NCBI GenBank assembly: GCA_034620365.1
Contig: JAQGEQ010000354.1
Coordinates: 1,054,001-1,118,000, forward strand
Direction of reading: 5' to 3'
DNA from: Pegea sp. RAD2-039
Lineage: Eukaryota; Chordata; Thaliacea; Salpida; Salpidae
Length of the DNA stretch: 64,000 bases
Shown here: one piece after another, positions 37,735 to 51,389 of the stretch
How positions within the stretch are numbered: the first letter of the stretch is position 1
Layout: every line of letters starts with the position of its first letter
Made by a program: the position numbers and the translations under genes
Notes under the pieces: generated by a model
What the model was told of the DNA's origin: nothing
Databases searched by the model: none
The model's input: the letters and a program-made list of their open reading frames with translations, nothing else

Positions 37735-39800
37735 ATAACACTTTCAATATTTTATTTGTTCAAAATCGTGTTGGTATATATCAGCACTTTTGATAACATT
37801 AAGTAATATTTCTCTAATTGATAAAAACTTCATAATATTGATACAAACGTAATTACTTGTTTTGATATTATTGTTGATTATCAATACAAGTTTTACATCA
37901 TAATTTTTATCACTTCTATTTCATAAAAGCCCAGCAGAGAATGCATTTCAGTCTAGTCGCAATAGCTGATAGTAAAAGATTCTTTTCATCAACTACCTTT
38001 GTTTGAAGAAATACTTTTTTCTTGAGCAATATTTAGTACTTAAATCTATGTATCTGGCAGAGTTTGAATGCGAAAGAATGAGTTTGAAGTGTTGGATTCC
38101 AATTCCAGGGAAATTTCAGAAAAGTAGCATAAAATAAGTTGGTTTGATTGACCTCAAAAACTTCTGCTAGAGACGAATATCTTGCTGACAAATCTAACTT
38201 TTTGTAACAGATAATTTTAGGGACTTATCAAAGAGAGCAGTATGATCTAATTTACTCTCAGAATAAAACTTTATTTTTAGTTTTAAAAGCACTTGTTTTA
38301 ACATATCTTAAAAATAAACACACAATGCTAACTGTCTAATAAATATCAATTAAATCAATAAATGTTGCCAGTTCTTGAAGAAATATCTTTATAAATTTAT
38401 TCTTCAAGCCCCTGGTATCGTCATCGGCAACTGTTTGCTACCATATACACAACTCACCTTAACTTTTATCATATGGTGCTTATTATTTCTTACATTAATA
38501 TATTTTTTGGCCCGCCTAATCTGAGAACAGCTCTATATACGCCAGAGCATACATGAAGATCTAGCTGTTGACCGTAGTAGGATTCCACGCCAACAAAGTT
38601 ATCCAGCGAAATAGACGCTCGTAGGCTGATTGAAATAGACGTAATATGTAGTTACGACCGTTGCACTCCTGGAGTTGCCAGAACGATACTTATTAAAGTT
38701 ACAAACTGCCCTTTTAATCGAGTTTGAAAATCGACACCATGAGATTGTTCAATTTTTTCTTCATTAGTTTCTAATATGCAAGCATGAATTTTATTGATTA
38801 TAAAATACTTGTTTGAAGCTGTACAAAGGCAAAGAACCACGCTTGAAACCTCTGGTCTACAGTAAAAACTTTTTTAGTTTGTTGGATATTTTAAATACTA
38901 CAATTTAGCGTAAAAGAAAATGTTATTTAACAACAAGAGAAGCATTTGAAGTAGATACAAACTTAATTTTGCTACCACAAATCAATTTCATTAATATGAA
39001 ATATCTCAAATAAACTAGCTATGAGTTGTGTTGAAATGATTCGGTTAAACTAAATTTTTGTTTTAACATGCTCTTACCGTATCTGTTGTTCAAGATTCAA
39101 TTTAATTTACGTAGTTCTTTTTATGTAGAGATTTGGTAATAATAAATATTATAGTCAGTATTTATTTGTTTTTGTAAATGTAATCAAAATTGCCGATCTG
39201 AATTATTGGTTTATCGACATTTTTCAAAACCAATAATCTAAATTATAAATTTTATTAATATCACAAAACATCACTCACTTATTGAAAAGAACTCGGAATA
39301 GAAGTTGAACTACCAAATTAAAGATTTTGATAAATTTGCTTTATATTGCAAACACTTTCTTTTCAAATAGACCTTAACTTGTTCATTCAGTCATTTTATA
39401 AGGATTCAAAACAGAAAGCAATGAAATTGTCATTTTCAAAATAACTTAAATTAATAAATCAACCTTGCTAAATCTGCATTATATCATATAATTGCTTACA
39501 CTTACTAGAACTAACAAAAAAGATAGCATTACGGGAAAAAGGTTTGTTTTATGTGATTAAGGTGAAATAAAAAGGTTGTTAAGATTTTTATTCTATTTAA
39601 AAAATTTTAAATGATTTGAGTATTAAGTATAATTAAATCCAAATAAAATTTAATAAAATGGTAAAAGTTAGTATCTCGTATTACAACTTGAAATTAAAAA
39701 AGATAAAAGTATCATGAATACTGTAATAAAAGGATAGTTTTTGATTTTGCAGCACTCGATGAAATAACCGACCATATAATAACAGTATTACCTTATAGTA
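37735..39800. other. Intergenic sequence downstream of ATP synthase gamma
   Basis: No gene was recognised. It includes the dispersed repeat at 38577-38715. A B-box-like GGATTCCAATTCC near 38090 might mark another tRNA-derived relic, but is too weak to annotate. Confidence 0.4.
38577..38715 (+). repeat. Dispersed repeat shared with about 54415-54540
   Basis: GGATTCCACGCCAACAA and GTTGCCAGAACGATAC occur here in the same order and orientation as GGATTCCACTGTCCACGCCAACAA and GTTGCCAGAACGACAC in the 54.4 kb region. The copies are diverged. The family is not recognised. Confidence 0.6.
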
Positions 39801-41160
39801 CAGTGTATCCTCGCTATAACGGCCGCCGCTAATCCGGTCCCACGCTAATACGGCCGGTTTCAGTCGAGGATCCCGGTTGGAACGAAAAGGGCAAAAGACA
39901 GGGTGACAATAAATGCCTGTGCAAATGCCAGTTGACTTTATTGTTAATTGGTAAGGCTAAAAATCCGTGTTTTTGTAATCTCAACTAGGAGGCGCTGCCG
40001 GTTGTCTACCAAAACCAAGCAAATGCTTGGGTCGACCGTGATATTTTCCGAGATTGTTTTTTTAACTGTTTCGTTCCCCAAGCGAAATAAAAGCTGAGAG
40101 AACTTGGACAAGAAAAAAGGGTTATTTTGATCCTCGACAATTGCTCTGCCCATCCAATAGAGGACGAATTTATATCAGCTGATGGCAAAATTGCTGCCAA
40201 GTTTCTGCCTCCAAATGTTACTGCACTTATACAACCAATGGATCAAGATGTGCTCGAATCTATCAAAAGGGTTTATAGAAAGTCGATTCTGTGAGATCTT
40301 TTATCGCAATCAACCTTCACCATACAGGACTTTTTGAAAAGAACTGACATGATCAAAATTGTCGATACCGTTGCATCCGCTTGGGATATGGTAACACCTA
40401 CTGCTATGAGAAACTCATAAAAGAAATTGATGCCATTACCAAGCTCTTCAATGCAAAACAGTGACCCTTCGGAAGAAACTACAAACAGTGAATTTATCCA
40501 GCAATTTTCGAGGAAGAATATCAGATTTACAGACGATGATATCCAAAACTAGATAAGTTGCGATGGTCCTGGATATGAGCACATTGACGAGCAAGGAATT
40601 GTTGCACTGATTTCTGGAGACAGCGAAAAAGAGGCGAATGAGGAGGTTGAAGACGAAAATGATGTTCCACAATCATAAAATGTCCATTCTCTCACGGTGA
40701 AGCCATGCAGAAAATGGATGATTACTTAGCCTACTATCGTTGTCAACCAGAAGCCACACCAGAAAGTGTGTCACAACTTGTCCAATTCCGTGAGTTTTCT
40801 GCTAAGAAACAAAAAAACTCTTTCAAACAAACCTCTATTCTTTTTTTTTCAGCAAGAGTTCCGATATAAATTAAATTGTTTACGGTGTGATTTGTTTTCG
40901 TTAAATTGATTTCAAACTTTATAAAGTTTTATTTTTTTGTTTATTTTTTGTCTGTTTTAATTGTTTGGTTCGTTGAAAAAAATGAAAATAAATTGAATTA
41001 ACGGAAAATTTAGTGTGCGTTTTATTATATGCATTGCATAAAATGAAAGAGGTAGATTGTTAAAAAAAATGATTTTTTTGTTCTTATCCGACCAAAGGCA
41101 AGTCCGGCCATAATTATACAAAAAGCTTGCCCAACATGGCCGGGTTCTTTATTAGAACAA
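39801..41160 (+). mobile_element. Degenerate pogo/Tigger-like DNA transposon
   Basis: A TA dinucleotide at 39799-39800 is followed by CAGTGTATCCTCGCTATAAC, the typical terminal start of pogo/Tigger elements. Inside, broken frames encode part of a DDE transposase: ILILDNCSAHP near 40120 and KFLPPNVTALIQPMDQDV near 40200, then an acidic C-terminal part. The N-terminal DNA-binding part and the first catalytic Asp region are not seen, and stops occur throughout. The matching 3' terminal repeat is not recognisable; only GGCCGG-type pieces near 41100-41150 suggest the right edge. Confidence 0.75.
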
Positions 41161-41697
41161 AAATAATTTTAAGTTATAATTGTATACTCAGAGAAAAATC
41201 TTTACAACAAAAGTTACGGAAGAAGTCAAATTTACTCATAATTTATTTTGAAAGTTTATTTATAGAATAATTGTTTCTTAGAAAATAAAAATTGAAGTCA
41301 ATACAATGATACCTGCAAAGTTTAAAGTATATGATCAAAATTTGTTTAAATATGATGCGTTATTCTTAAACTATTTTCAACTAAATTTACTTAATAATTA
41401 TCAGTAAGATTACTGTATTTTTACAACTTTTCTTAATGTACAAAATCTGCGGCCTTTAACTACCTTCAAGGCTAATAAACAGGCTCCGTGCTCAACAAGT
41501 TTGAGAACCCTAGATCTACACCAACAAATAATACAATTTTTAAAGCATTATATTTTACACTGTAAGGATATACTTAAATGAGTGCTTTCAAATAAATTCT
41601 TCTATTACTAAAGATGCTTGTTAGTATTGTTTACAAATATCAACGATAGTAAATAGATATCGATTCAAATTTAATTGATTTAAAGATCCTTGTAAAA

Positions 41698-43939
41698 TTA
41701 GCAGGTGGAAGGGTCTTCTTTTGGAATGTGAGGTCCTTCTGGGTACACCTTGTAGTAGTGATTAACAAAATTTGTCCAAATTTGTGAATCATTTTTCCAA
41801 AGTCTCTCCAAATGATATTCATCTGTAAAAATTTATTGGTTTGAATCTCACCAAGTTAACAAATTGAGATAATAAATAAAGCCTCAACCAGATACTTACT
41901 GATGTAATCTTGGTCGTTGCAGAAGCATACTTTACATCCGTTGTATGAATTGTAACAACATTTTTGAGATAAACGACAACTAATTTCATCTTCATCATAA
42001 CAGTCGGGAAGTACAAAACCTCGTGAAGCAAAACTGTAAAAATTACAACTTTATAGAATTCTTGCACATTGATATTTCATTTTAACATTTTTTCATCGAA
42101 ATCTTTCAAAATTATCTCCAACATATTGACTCTCCAGTTAATGTAATCACAAAACCATGCTCGACGAAGATCACATTTAGAAGACTTATGATAAAATCTT
42201 GAACAATTTAAATCAACTCTTCCGTGTCTATCCGGAGTCGGACATTCTAAAAATTGAAATTTTAGTTAATATTTTAATGACAAGCTTCAATTAAGACTCG
42301 CCGAATGGTTTAGAATTCAGATCAGTAACTGTGGTTGGTCTTGAATCGGATGAAATGCTGCCAATCAACATTTTCATAACATTTTGAAATAATCCACCAC
42401 CAAAATTATTGAACTCATCAAAATAATATAAAATAGTTTCAAATATGATACCGTCGCCACATGGTTGAATTGTTTTGATTACATTTGGAATAAAGATCAT
42501 TAACTGACTGTAAATATTTTGAATAAGAAGGCGTACTATTATTACTAGTGAGCTTTTAAAAACTTACTTAAATATTTCTGCTGGAGGTAACACTGCTAAC
42601 CGTGGTGTAACTTCCATCAGTAAATTTCGTAATTTGAATAATGACTGTGTACAAGGATTGAGCTGAATACCGAACATCGTAAACAAATTTGTTAAGTTGC
42701 TTTTAGCAAACTGTGATTGAAAAGTGAAAACAGCTTCCATAATTTTTGTAATATTGTTTGAACAAACTATAGGTTCAAAAATCGGTTTTGTATCAAATCC
42801 AATATAAACTTTTAATGCATCACTCAAAGTAGACTGATCTTTAATACCAGATAAGATGTCAGTAATTAGTTGAAGAATATACTTAAGTGACGAATCAGGT
42901 AAACATCGACCATCTAAGCACTTAGTTCCTAATTTGGCTAAGCAATCTACAGCCTTGTCCCAGCCTTTTCTATAATACAAAGTAGTTATTTTTTTTTAGA
43001 TAATGTAGAACATCTACAAAACGCTTTTTCTAACTTGCAATTATTTGTTCCTCCTATCAAATAGCCATTTACTAAAGTTCCAACACACGATAATGTGCCT
43101 TGTGCAAGTTCTAAGCCATCACAACTTGGTACCGTGCATACTAAACAGGTAATAAATTATTATATGTGATGTTATAAAACAAGTTATAGAATAATCTTAC
43201 AATTTGTATCAGGGTAGTCAATCACAATAGTTATTGCTGCTAAAATGTAATCCACTATGGCTTTGTTGCATAAATCTTCTTTACAACTAGTAATATTGCT
43301 ATAGGCAGCACCCTCATATGGATATAACATAGAATACATATAACCATCTTTACATCCAGCAATAATGACATCAAATGAATTGTTAGCTTTGAAAACAAAA
43401 TAAGTTTTGTATAAAAACATTCCAACTCTCGTCTAGACACAGCTTTGGCTTAACTTATTTTTGAATCTTTTTATTTAACGCATGGCTGCTGAGAACTTCT
43501 ATAGCGAACACAAAACAATATGACTGCAGTGAAACGAGATAAAAGATTTTAAAGTACCTCAATCCAACATACGCAATAAAAAAATTTATTTACTACTTAA
43601 TTTGTTGTATAAAAACGTTATTTTGCTTGTTAAGTAAAAATTGTTTATACCCACCTATACTATAAGTAGCAGTAAAGCAATCAGAACTTTCTGAATTACA
43701 GAGTTCAACCTCATATATAAATTCTGATGATGAGCCATTTTCGTATTTAGCTTTCCAACACTTTTTTGCGGCTGGAAAAAATCAAAAGATAAAATTGCAT
43801 ACAAATTGTAATTATTTAAATAATTACAACCACTTTTATTTTATTTTAGTCGTTATTCTTGCTTAAACAGTAGTCTTTTACCTATGGAACATATTTGGTA
43901 CAGTAAAAAGATTATGAAAGTATGTACTATAAGTTTCAT
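41698..43939 (-). CDS. Secreted Cys-rich protein with Ly6/uPAR-like N-terminus, paralogue A (497 aa)
   Basis: Nine exons: 43882-43939, 43655-43771, 43201-43386, 43035-43140, 42568-42969, 42302-42507, 42087-42246, 41900-42033 and 41698-41822. A signal peptide (MKLIVHTFIIFLLYQICS) precedes a domain with Ly6/uPAR spacing closing in TSCKEDLCNK. A helical middle follows with paired cysteines (AVDCLAKLGTKCLDGRC), then a module ECPTPDRHG...CDLRRAWFCDYINWR and a C-terminal CCY...CKVCFC module ending EDPSTC. Phase forces intron 6 to start with GC (G|GCGAGT) rather than GT. The gene is the divergent partner of the gene at 46947, sharing exon phases and motifs. Ly6 domains act outside the cell as ligands or receptors; the function of the whole is unknown. 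Confidence 0.82.
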
Positions 43940-46900
43940 TTTATTGATATAATTGCTCTATTTGATTTTTCTGTAAATATAAACGATTATTGAAAAACAT
44001 TTATAACAATTTATTCATTCAGTTTTATATTTACCTAACAAAATATAATACTTTTAACAAATTTAATTGAAATACGAAATAACTTTTATATTTTCAACCA
44101 ACAAAGTATTTGTTCACTATAAGTTGAAATTGTTTCTATTTATCTGATAGTTTAATCTTTAATGATACAAAAATAAAATCTAACGTCAATATTTTCTAAA
44201 AAATATAATATGTTTGATATTTACTCAACCAAAGTAACTATATCTACAAGATTCGCTCGAATTGTAATTACATTACTTCATCACCTTACACCTAACTTTC
44301 CCAATTTTAAAAAACTCTGATTTTTTTATAATTCTGAAGTAAAAGTCTTCCTTACTTAAGTGCAATCAAATTGTTTTGTCGCCGAGTTTTAGAAAAGTAG
44401 TTTAAAAACCTTTCAAGAAAGACTTCCTCATACTTATAAAAAAATTGTTCGCTTTTGCAAGCTTCAAATCTCTTGACATGCTTGGTTTCCTTCACTTTTT
44501 AAACAGTCTTATGAATAAAGGTAAAACTTCAAATAACAATTGTGTAAAAATATTTGGGCGTAGTAATGGAATGTACGCAAAAAATTTTATTGGTGTGATA
44601 ATGGACATGGTGTTTGTGATAATCAGTAGCTTCAAGCAGAAATACAAATAAAAAGTGCTGATTATATTTTATAGAAACAAAAAAAATCTCAGTAAAAATA
44701 TTTCGGCAAAAACTTAATTTTTAATAAATAATTTGCTCCTTTCGTAAGCCACTAACAGTATTAAAAAACATAATAAGAAGCAATACATAAAAGACTATTA
44801 AATTTACTCTGTATATGTCTATTTAGTAGCAGATCAAACATCTTTATTTAAAGATTCTTGCAAAAACCTCAAAGTTTATAAAAAACTGAACTCTAGAACC
44901 TCAACATAAACATCTTTTGACAAACAAAAGTAAAGTTTTAATCAATGAGACATATTTTTCGAACAGAGCTTAGTACTAATAAATATGTTTTACTGGCAAT
45001 AAACGTTATGGTTAAATAACTTTGACATTGATCATTTTCATTGTGAGTAGTGGTTCTTAAGAGGTTGATAAATTATCTTTTAATCCGCTTAGTATTTGAT
45101 TAAGGTATCGCGTGTTTTATTAAAGGTCCTTCCCGCAGGTGAGATCTGGTTGCAGTTCTTTTTTATAGTTGTCAAACAACTTAATAGATATTAAAACAAA
45201 CCATAAGTTATTGGTTTACGAAATATTCCTTTATTTACTGTTATAACATAATTAAAATTGTTATGGTTAAAATTAACAAATTAGTCATTAGCTCTTTCAG
45301 TTATGGCAATAACAAAGCAAAACGTCAAAGTCTATAAAGTGGAAAAGGGAATTGAAATTAAATCTACATGTTGACTGGCTGTATAACTAAATTATGTAAA
45401 AGCTATCTTTTGTTCGATAATTAAAACAGATAATAATCAGAAGGTAGCAAAAATGTTTATTCTAAAGATTTTATAAATTTATATACAAATAATAGAACTT
45501 AACACACTTTTAATTACTTTAATTACATTCATAATTATGTCAGTTTTGTATTTGTGAGTCACATATTCAGACTAGCCTAAGGTTTAATAGTAAATTAGAT
45601 ATTTCTATAAAACTGGTTTGCTTAAGATCTAGAGTTGATCTTTGAATAAAAAGGGCACATTAACCTTCCAGAGTTTTACTTTGAAGCTTTTTGTCGAAAG
45701 ATTATTTTAAAATAGTCTGAAAATAATTTGAAGTATTTATTTTTATTACGGTTTTCTTCACCTAAAATAAAATTAAAAACCAAAAGGCTTTTGTGCGATA
45801 AACTGTCATCTTAAAAATTTTAATTGAAAAAGAAGAGAAAATAAATAAAAATATTTTAGATATCTAATAAACCCTTAATATTCTGCTGGGTTTGTACTTC
45901 TCTCTTACTAAGTATAATCTTTACATTTACTATAGTGATCTTAAGAAAATGTGTGATTAAATAACATAAAATTTATAAACTTCCCTTCATAAAATATAAT
46001 TTAGAGAATTATACAAGTAGTATGCCGTAGAACTAAATGTTTAAGAAAAATTTTGATAATTTAAAGTATCTTTTCTTAGTGCTAAAAAAGAATGAATTTC
46101 TTTTGTTTAGAGAAAGCTTTATTAAATCTTAAAAAGCGCTGAAACTAGTGCTTTTGTTTTTTTATTAATTCCAAATATTTATTATCTTCTTATTGAAATA
46201 AAAATGAATCTTATAAGTGATTTCAAATAGATAATTTTTGGTTTATGATTTGGAATATACAAAATATTATCATTATGATTTATTAATTAAAATTTTACTC
46301 TCCATATAAATTTTTGGTGTATGTTTTCTAGAAAAAATGCTAAAATTGTTTAAAATTTACTTGGCTTATGTAATTTCAGTTGCTGTGAGCTTTTTCTGAA
46401 GATTTAGAGGTTGACTAAACATGAAAAATGTTCGATTCACTTGGTCGCCTTCATAGTTTGGTAAATTTATAAAGCATAAGAAAGCAGGGTGTGGTATAAC
46501 CTTAAACAAAAAGACTAATAGATTTTTGAAACCACTTTAAAATTCTTTTGCAGAATATTTTTTTGAATAAAACACAAAGCTACTCAAGCTAATGAACAAA
46601 AAATGAAAAGCAATTTAAAAAGAATTAAGAGTTAGCATGAAATTTTAGTTGAAGAGTCTTTAAAACATTTTTTCTTCCTTTCAATGTCTTTCTTTTAGTT
46701 GAAAGTAGGATTGTGTAGAATAAATTGAACAGAAAAAATGAGGCGTATAAGAAAAGTCTTGATAAAGCTTTGTTCACTTTGAATAAAAATATAAGGATGC
46801 TGGTTAAATGGGTTTTTAGCATTTAGTTTTAGAGTATTTGATTTTTTATTAAATATTTTTATTTTTTATTCATGGTATTGAAGTAAATTTAATGAACTTT

Positions 46901-46946
46901 AAAGATTATATATCTTATCTTTTTTAGTTAGTTTAAAAAGGAGAAA
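43940..46946. other. Head-to-head intergenic region between the two Ly6-type paralogues
   Basis: About 3 kb of AT-rich DNA separates the divergent starts. No ORF with gene structure and no recognised element lies between them. It must hold both promoters; no motif can be named with confidence. Confidence 0.5.
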
Positions 46947-49397
46947 ATGATAAAATTAGTTTTGTTTATCACTTGTTTTATCATTGGTGCAAAAGCTGAT
47001 TACTGTAAGTTGACTCATAAATAAAAATAAAAATAATTAATTTGATTTAAATTTCGTTGAAAGTGCGTTGCATCACCGGAACACGAATTGAATTTAATGG
47101 AACCACAATTTATGATAATGCTCGCGTATCAATCTGTGACAAGAAAGCTACATTTTGTATACTTTACAATTACACTCAGCAGTTTTATGAAGCAGGATAT
47201 GGTTAGAAATTGCTGATTTTTTTGCAACATAAAACTTGATCTATGTTTTAAGATCATAGATATTGTTATATAAAACTTTTAAAAGTTTATAACATCCGTG
47301 TTTCTTATTTAATCAAAACGACTTTTAAATTTTTTTATAGGATACATTGTAAATGCGCAGTTTGGAGAATGCGGTTATGACTTGGATAAAGTAAGTTGTA
47401 AAAACATTTTAGAACCTCTTGCTTTCTATGGCGAAGTTCTGTCTTGTGATGTTGAAACATGCGATAGTTCTTTGTGTTCAACTTTTACGGCACCAGAACT
47501 TTTAGCAAACTGTGAAAGCAAAGGTTATTATCTTATAAAATTCCAAAAAACTCAAGATTAGAATATATGTTGATGTATAGGAGATCGAATTTTCCCTGGT
47601 TGTACAGCAGAGCAGGCATTTGAAGGTATTAGTAAGTGCATCTTTCCTATGATCTTCGGTGGTTTCTCAAATTGCCAGTACGTTCATTCATTTTCAAATA
47701 ACACAATCAATTGATTCATCATACAATTTACAGAAATACTCTTGAAGAAGCTTATGTTTGTCTTAGCAAAGTAGTAAGTACATGTCTTGATTCAAGCTGT
47801 AGCTCACTTTTCGATTTTATTCCTGGTCTGAGGAGCATGTACCCAGTAAGTTTAATTTCTTAATATAAATTTTCTGCTGTTTACTAATAAGTTTGTTGCC
47901 AGGAAATCTTGCATTATTCAAAGATTATTAGAAATACTGATGATCTTCATAGAGTGGTTTCTCTTTACAAAGGCGATACTGAATTTGTTCGCCCGATTAT
48001 CAAAGACTTTATTTGTCCAAGAAACAAAGCTGTTGCAGAATCTTTTATTGCTGGAATGGAAGCAAACATTACACAATTTGATAAATTATTTGAATCATAT
48101 TATTCAATTTATCCCTGTCCTCTTGTTATGCAAACACTTCAAAATAATAGTTTTACATTTTTAAGAGCATTTTATGATGCTAAAGGTCCAGAAGAGGTTT
48201 ACTCGTGAGTAAAACTTAATTTAACAAGTTTAAATTAAGGTTTATGTATTAGTGCTCTAAAATTAATCGATTTGATAAAAGCAGATTAAACTGAAATCAA
48301 CACTTTGTTGAAAATATAATTTGAATTTATCCTAATTTAGATACAAAGTAAAGATTTTTAATTTTCATATATTACTGAAATATTATACTTGTAATATTAA
48401 ATATTGATGACAATTTTATAGTAGCATCACCCGATTTTTAAATCTATAGAGCTTATCTTGATTTTGTTAAAAATCTTCGAAAATTGGATGACCGTTGTGA
48501 TTTGTATGGTATCGTGGATGCAATACCTAGTTTGATAAATTTAACTGGTATTGCTGTTCCACAAAAGTCACTCAGATCTTTTATGAAAGATGCCTTAGAT
48601 TTTTCTACAACTTTTCCACCAGAGATGAACTTTACTAAACCAGGTAGAACTTTAAATTTAGATATTTATTTTATTGTTTACTAAGTAATTATTTGTCATT
48701 AACAGACTTAGATAGCTGTCCAGCAGAACCTACTGATACTAAGTATGGACTCATTAAACTTTCATGTGAACGATACTACGGTCTAGATACAAAATGTGAT
48801 CAAAAGAAAGCTTGGCTTTGTAGCTTTGCTGAATGGAGATTTAACTTCCTTAGGACTTGGCTGAACCATTTTTATGAAAGTTTTCCGGATGTAGAGTAAG
48901 ATTTCATTAAACAGTTTTGGTTTTAGAGCCTCGTTAAAATCCTATGCTTTAGCGACACCGAACTTCCTTTTTCAAGCGATAAAAGTGATGAAGATAGTTT
49001 CGTTTGTAAAAAATCAACATTATGTTGCTATGATGCACCAAAAGGTAGAAGACTTTGCTATTGTACTGAACATGACTATGACACCAGTAAGTACATTTTT
49101 ATGATTATTTCGAAATGACAGTACTTTATAATTTTAATAGTTTCTCTAGCAACATCATTAAATTGTTATTTATGCTCCATTGATCATTCAAATACTCTTT
49201 TACTTCCGCTTTTTCTTTTGACAAAGATTTTATATCTAGATCGATTTAAATTCAAATCACGTGATAAACATTTTCTGAAAAATCTTATCTTTTTAGGTTT
49301 TACAGACGTTTTTAAGGTTTGGAAAAAAAGCTATAATAACTGGATTGCGATTTACCATAAATATCAAAGTTTACTGAAAAACGAAGATACATGTTAG
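46947..49397 (+). CDS. Secreted Cys-rich protein with Ly6/uPAR-like N-terminus, paralogue B (502 aa)
   Basis: Ten exons in phase: 46947-47004, 47064-47201, 47341-47523, 47581-47677, 47734-47845, 47903-48204, 48450-48643, 48706-48895, 48953-49086 and 49297-49397. A signal peptide (MIKLVLFITCFIIGAKA) is followed by a Ly6/uPAR-like domain of about 100 residues closing in LSCDVETCDSSLC. Then come a helical region with paired cysteines (AYVCLSKVVSTCLDSSC), a long Cys-poor helical stretch, the module DSCPAEP...CDQKKAWLCSFAEWR and a CCY...RRLCYC module ending NEDTC. Intron phases 1, 1, 1, 2, 0, 2, 1, 2, 1 match paralogue A, except that the phase-0 intron is absent there. First exons (58 bases) and the penultimate exons (134 bases) have equal lengths in both genes. 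NxS/T glycosylation sites are present. The family beyond the Ly6-like part is not recognised. Confidence 0.85.
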
Positions 49398-51385
49398 TTA
49401 ATTCAATGTGGATATTGTGAGATGATTCACATGTAAATAGCTTTTGTTCATAATTAACCTTATAAACCGATAACATAAAATCGTAATTTTAAAAGAAAGA
49501 TGATATATCCTTTGTAATTGTTTTCATTCAAGTCAAAAATAAAATCGCATTTAACAAACAGCTGTAATTTGTAAATTATCATATTCTACTCTTAGATATA
49601 AACAATTATAATGTAAAATTGAATTTTAACTTTCTGCTCTAGAAACTAAATAAATATTTAGTTAGTTGCTATTAACACCTTTGTCGTATATTGATTTATA
49701 CAAAAAATAAATCAATTTAAAAGTAATAAGAGCCACTTTTTCATAGTAATAACTATAGAGAAAATTATTTTTTTATGAAAAAGTAGTGAGTTAGTTGGGA
49801 AACTACCTTCAAACTTCAAGAACTTTACTTTTAATAATTTAAACTGTGATTTAATGTTTTTTTGAAAGATTTTCAAGTTCGTTAGTTCATTCTGTTTATT
49901 TGTTGGTTTTTAAATTATTGTGAAAGGGCAAAACTATGAAGTTAGTAGCAAACAATAAAACATAGTCTGAGAAAATGTCTATAAAAGAGCATGATAAAAG
50001 GAAGTATTGTAGCAGAGCTCTGAAGCATGAAGTTGAATTTGAACAAAAATAAAAAAAGCTTATAAATATAGAAAATAAATTCTTGTTAAAGCTAAGAAAT
50101 GACTAATAACTTTGATATGTACAGAAATAAAACTTGTAAATTTATCAGATATTTTTGCTGTAAAGGTTAAACATAATGATTGATCTATCAAGCTAAGAAA
50201 TTTAAAATGATTCAATAAAGAAAATGTGTTTCTGTATCTTTGCTAATATTTAATAATGAAGTATCAATAGCTAATTACGAGTTCTTGGAATAGAACTTAA
50301 AAATCAATTTAACATCTACAAAAATTATTTTACAATTTTTGTTATACTATATATCATTTATAACAAGCTATATAAAACTGAATTTTGAAATATTACTTGT
50401 CATTAAAAGTTAATGGTTTACTTGTTGGCTTTATTCTACCTAATGTTATAATCAAACCCTAATTAGATAAACAATGTACTAATCATTGTGCAGATTTGGC
50501 TTTTTCAGGCTTTTAAAGAATGTTCGCATAGCTGATTATTTTGTAATGAGCTTTTTTGATTATCATCCTATAATTATAGCTTGTAAAAAAAGTTCTTTAT
50601 TTATAGTTTATCAGTTGCTCCATAAGATCATTCTTATAAAAATGAACATATCTAATGAATTCTTATAAGTTGTTTGCTTCTGCTACGATCAATATCAAAT
50701 ACCAAGTAATAAATTTAATGACAATATGATTTAAAATAAATATTTTTCTTGAAACCTTTTAATAGCTGGCTATATTTAGTATTTGACAAGTCGACAAGAT
50801 AAGGATTTAATATTTTTAGATGAAAGTTACAAAACAGATATATTTCAGCAAAAGGCTTTGTGTTTCAGTTAGATTTAATCTTTAAATTAAATAATTAATG
50901 GCTACGAAGAATTTGAAAAGAAAAAACAACAATGAAAAAACTGGTGTTAAATAACTAAAACTGTCCTATATTTAAATATCAGTTAAAAGAGCTGTAATAA
51001 AACATATGTTATTGTAAGTTCTTTTGTAAAGTATAAAGCATTGTACTTCAGTGTTTGGTATCATCTATTTTGTGTGAAATTTATAACATAATAAAACTTT
51101 GTTAAAGAGTTGCTTTTATTAGAATTTATTGCATCATAATTGTTAATGAGATGTTGCCAGTTTTTTGGTTAGTTATTGGAGAATTTCACTGAAATTTAAG
51201 AAGTTCTTTGAAGTTATAAGATTGATTTATATTGTATATTTTTAATATTTTGTTCTGTATAAATATTTTGTATCATTATATTTTATTTCTTTAATATAAA
51301 GATAAGGACGAGTTAAAGACTTCAATAGTCTGTCGACAGCCAACGAAAAGCTTCAGTGAAAAAATTAGATTAATAAAACAATTTT
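49398..51385. other. AT-rich intergenic sequence
   Basis: No gene, RNA or transposon was recognised. Short ORFs are compositionally biased and unsupported by splice structure. Confidence 0.4.
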
Positions 51386-51389
51386 GATC

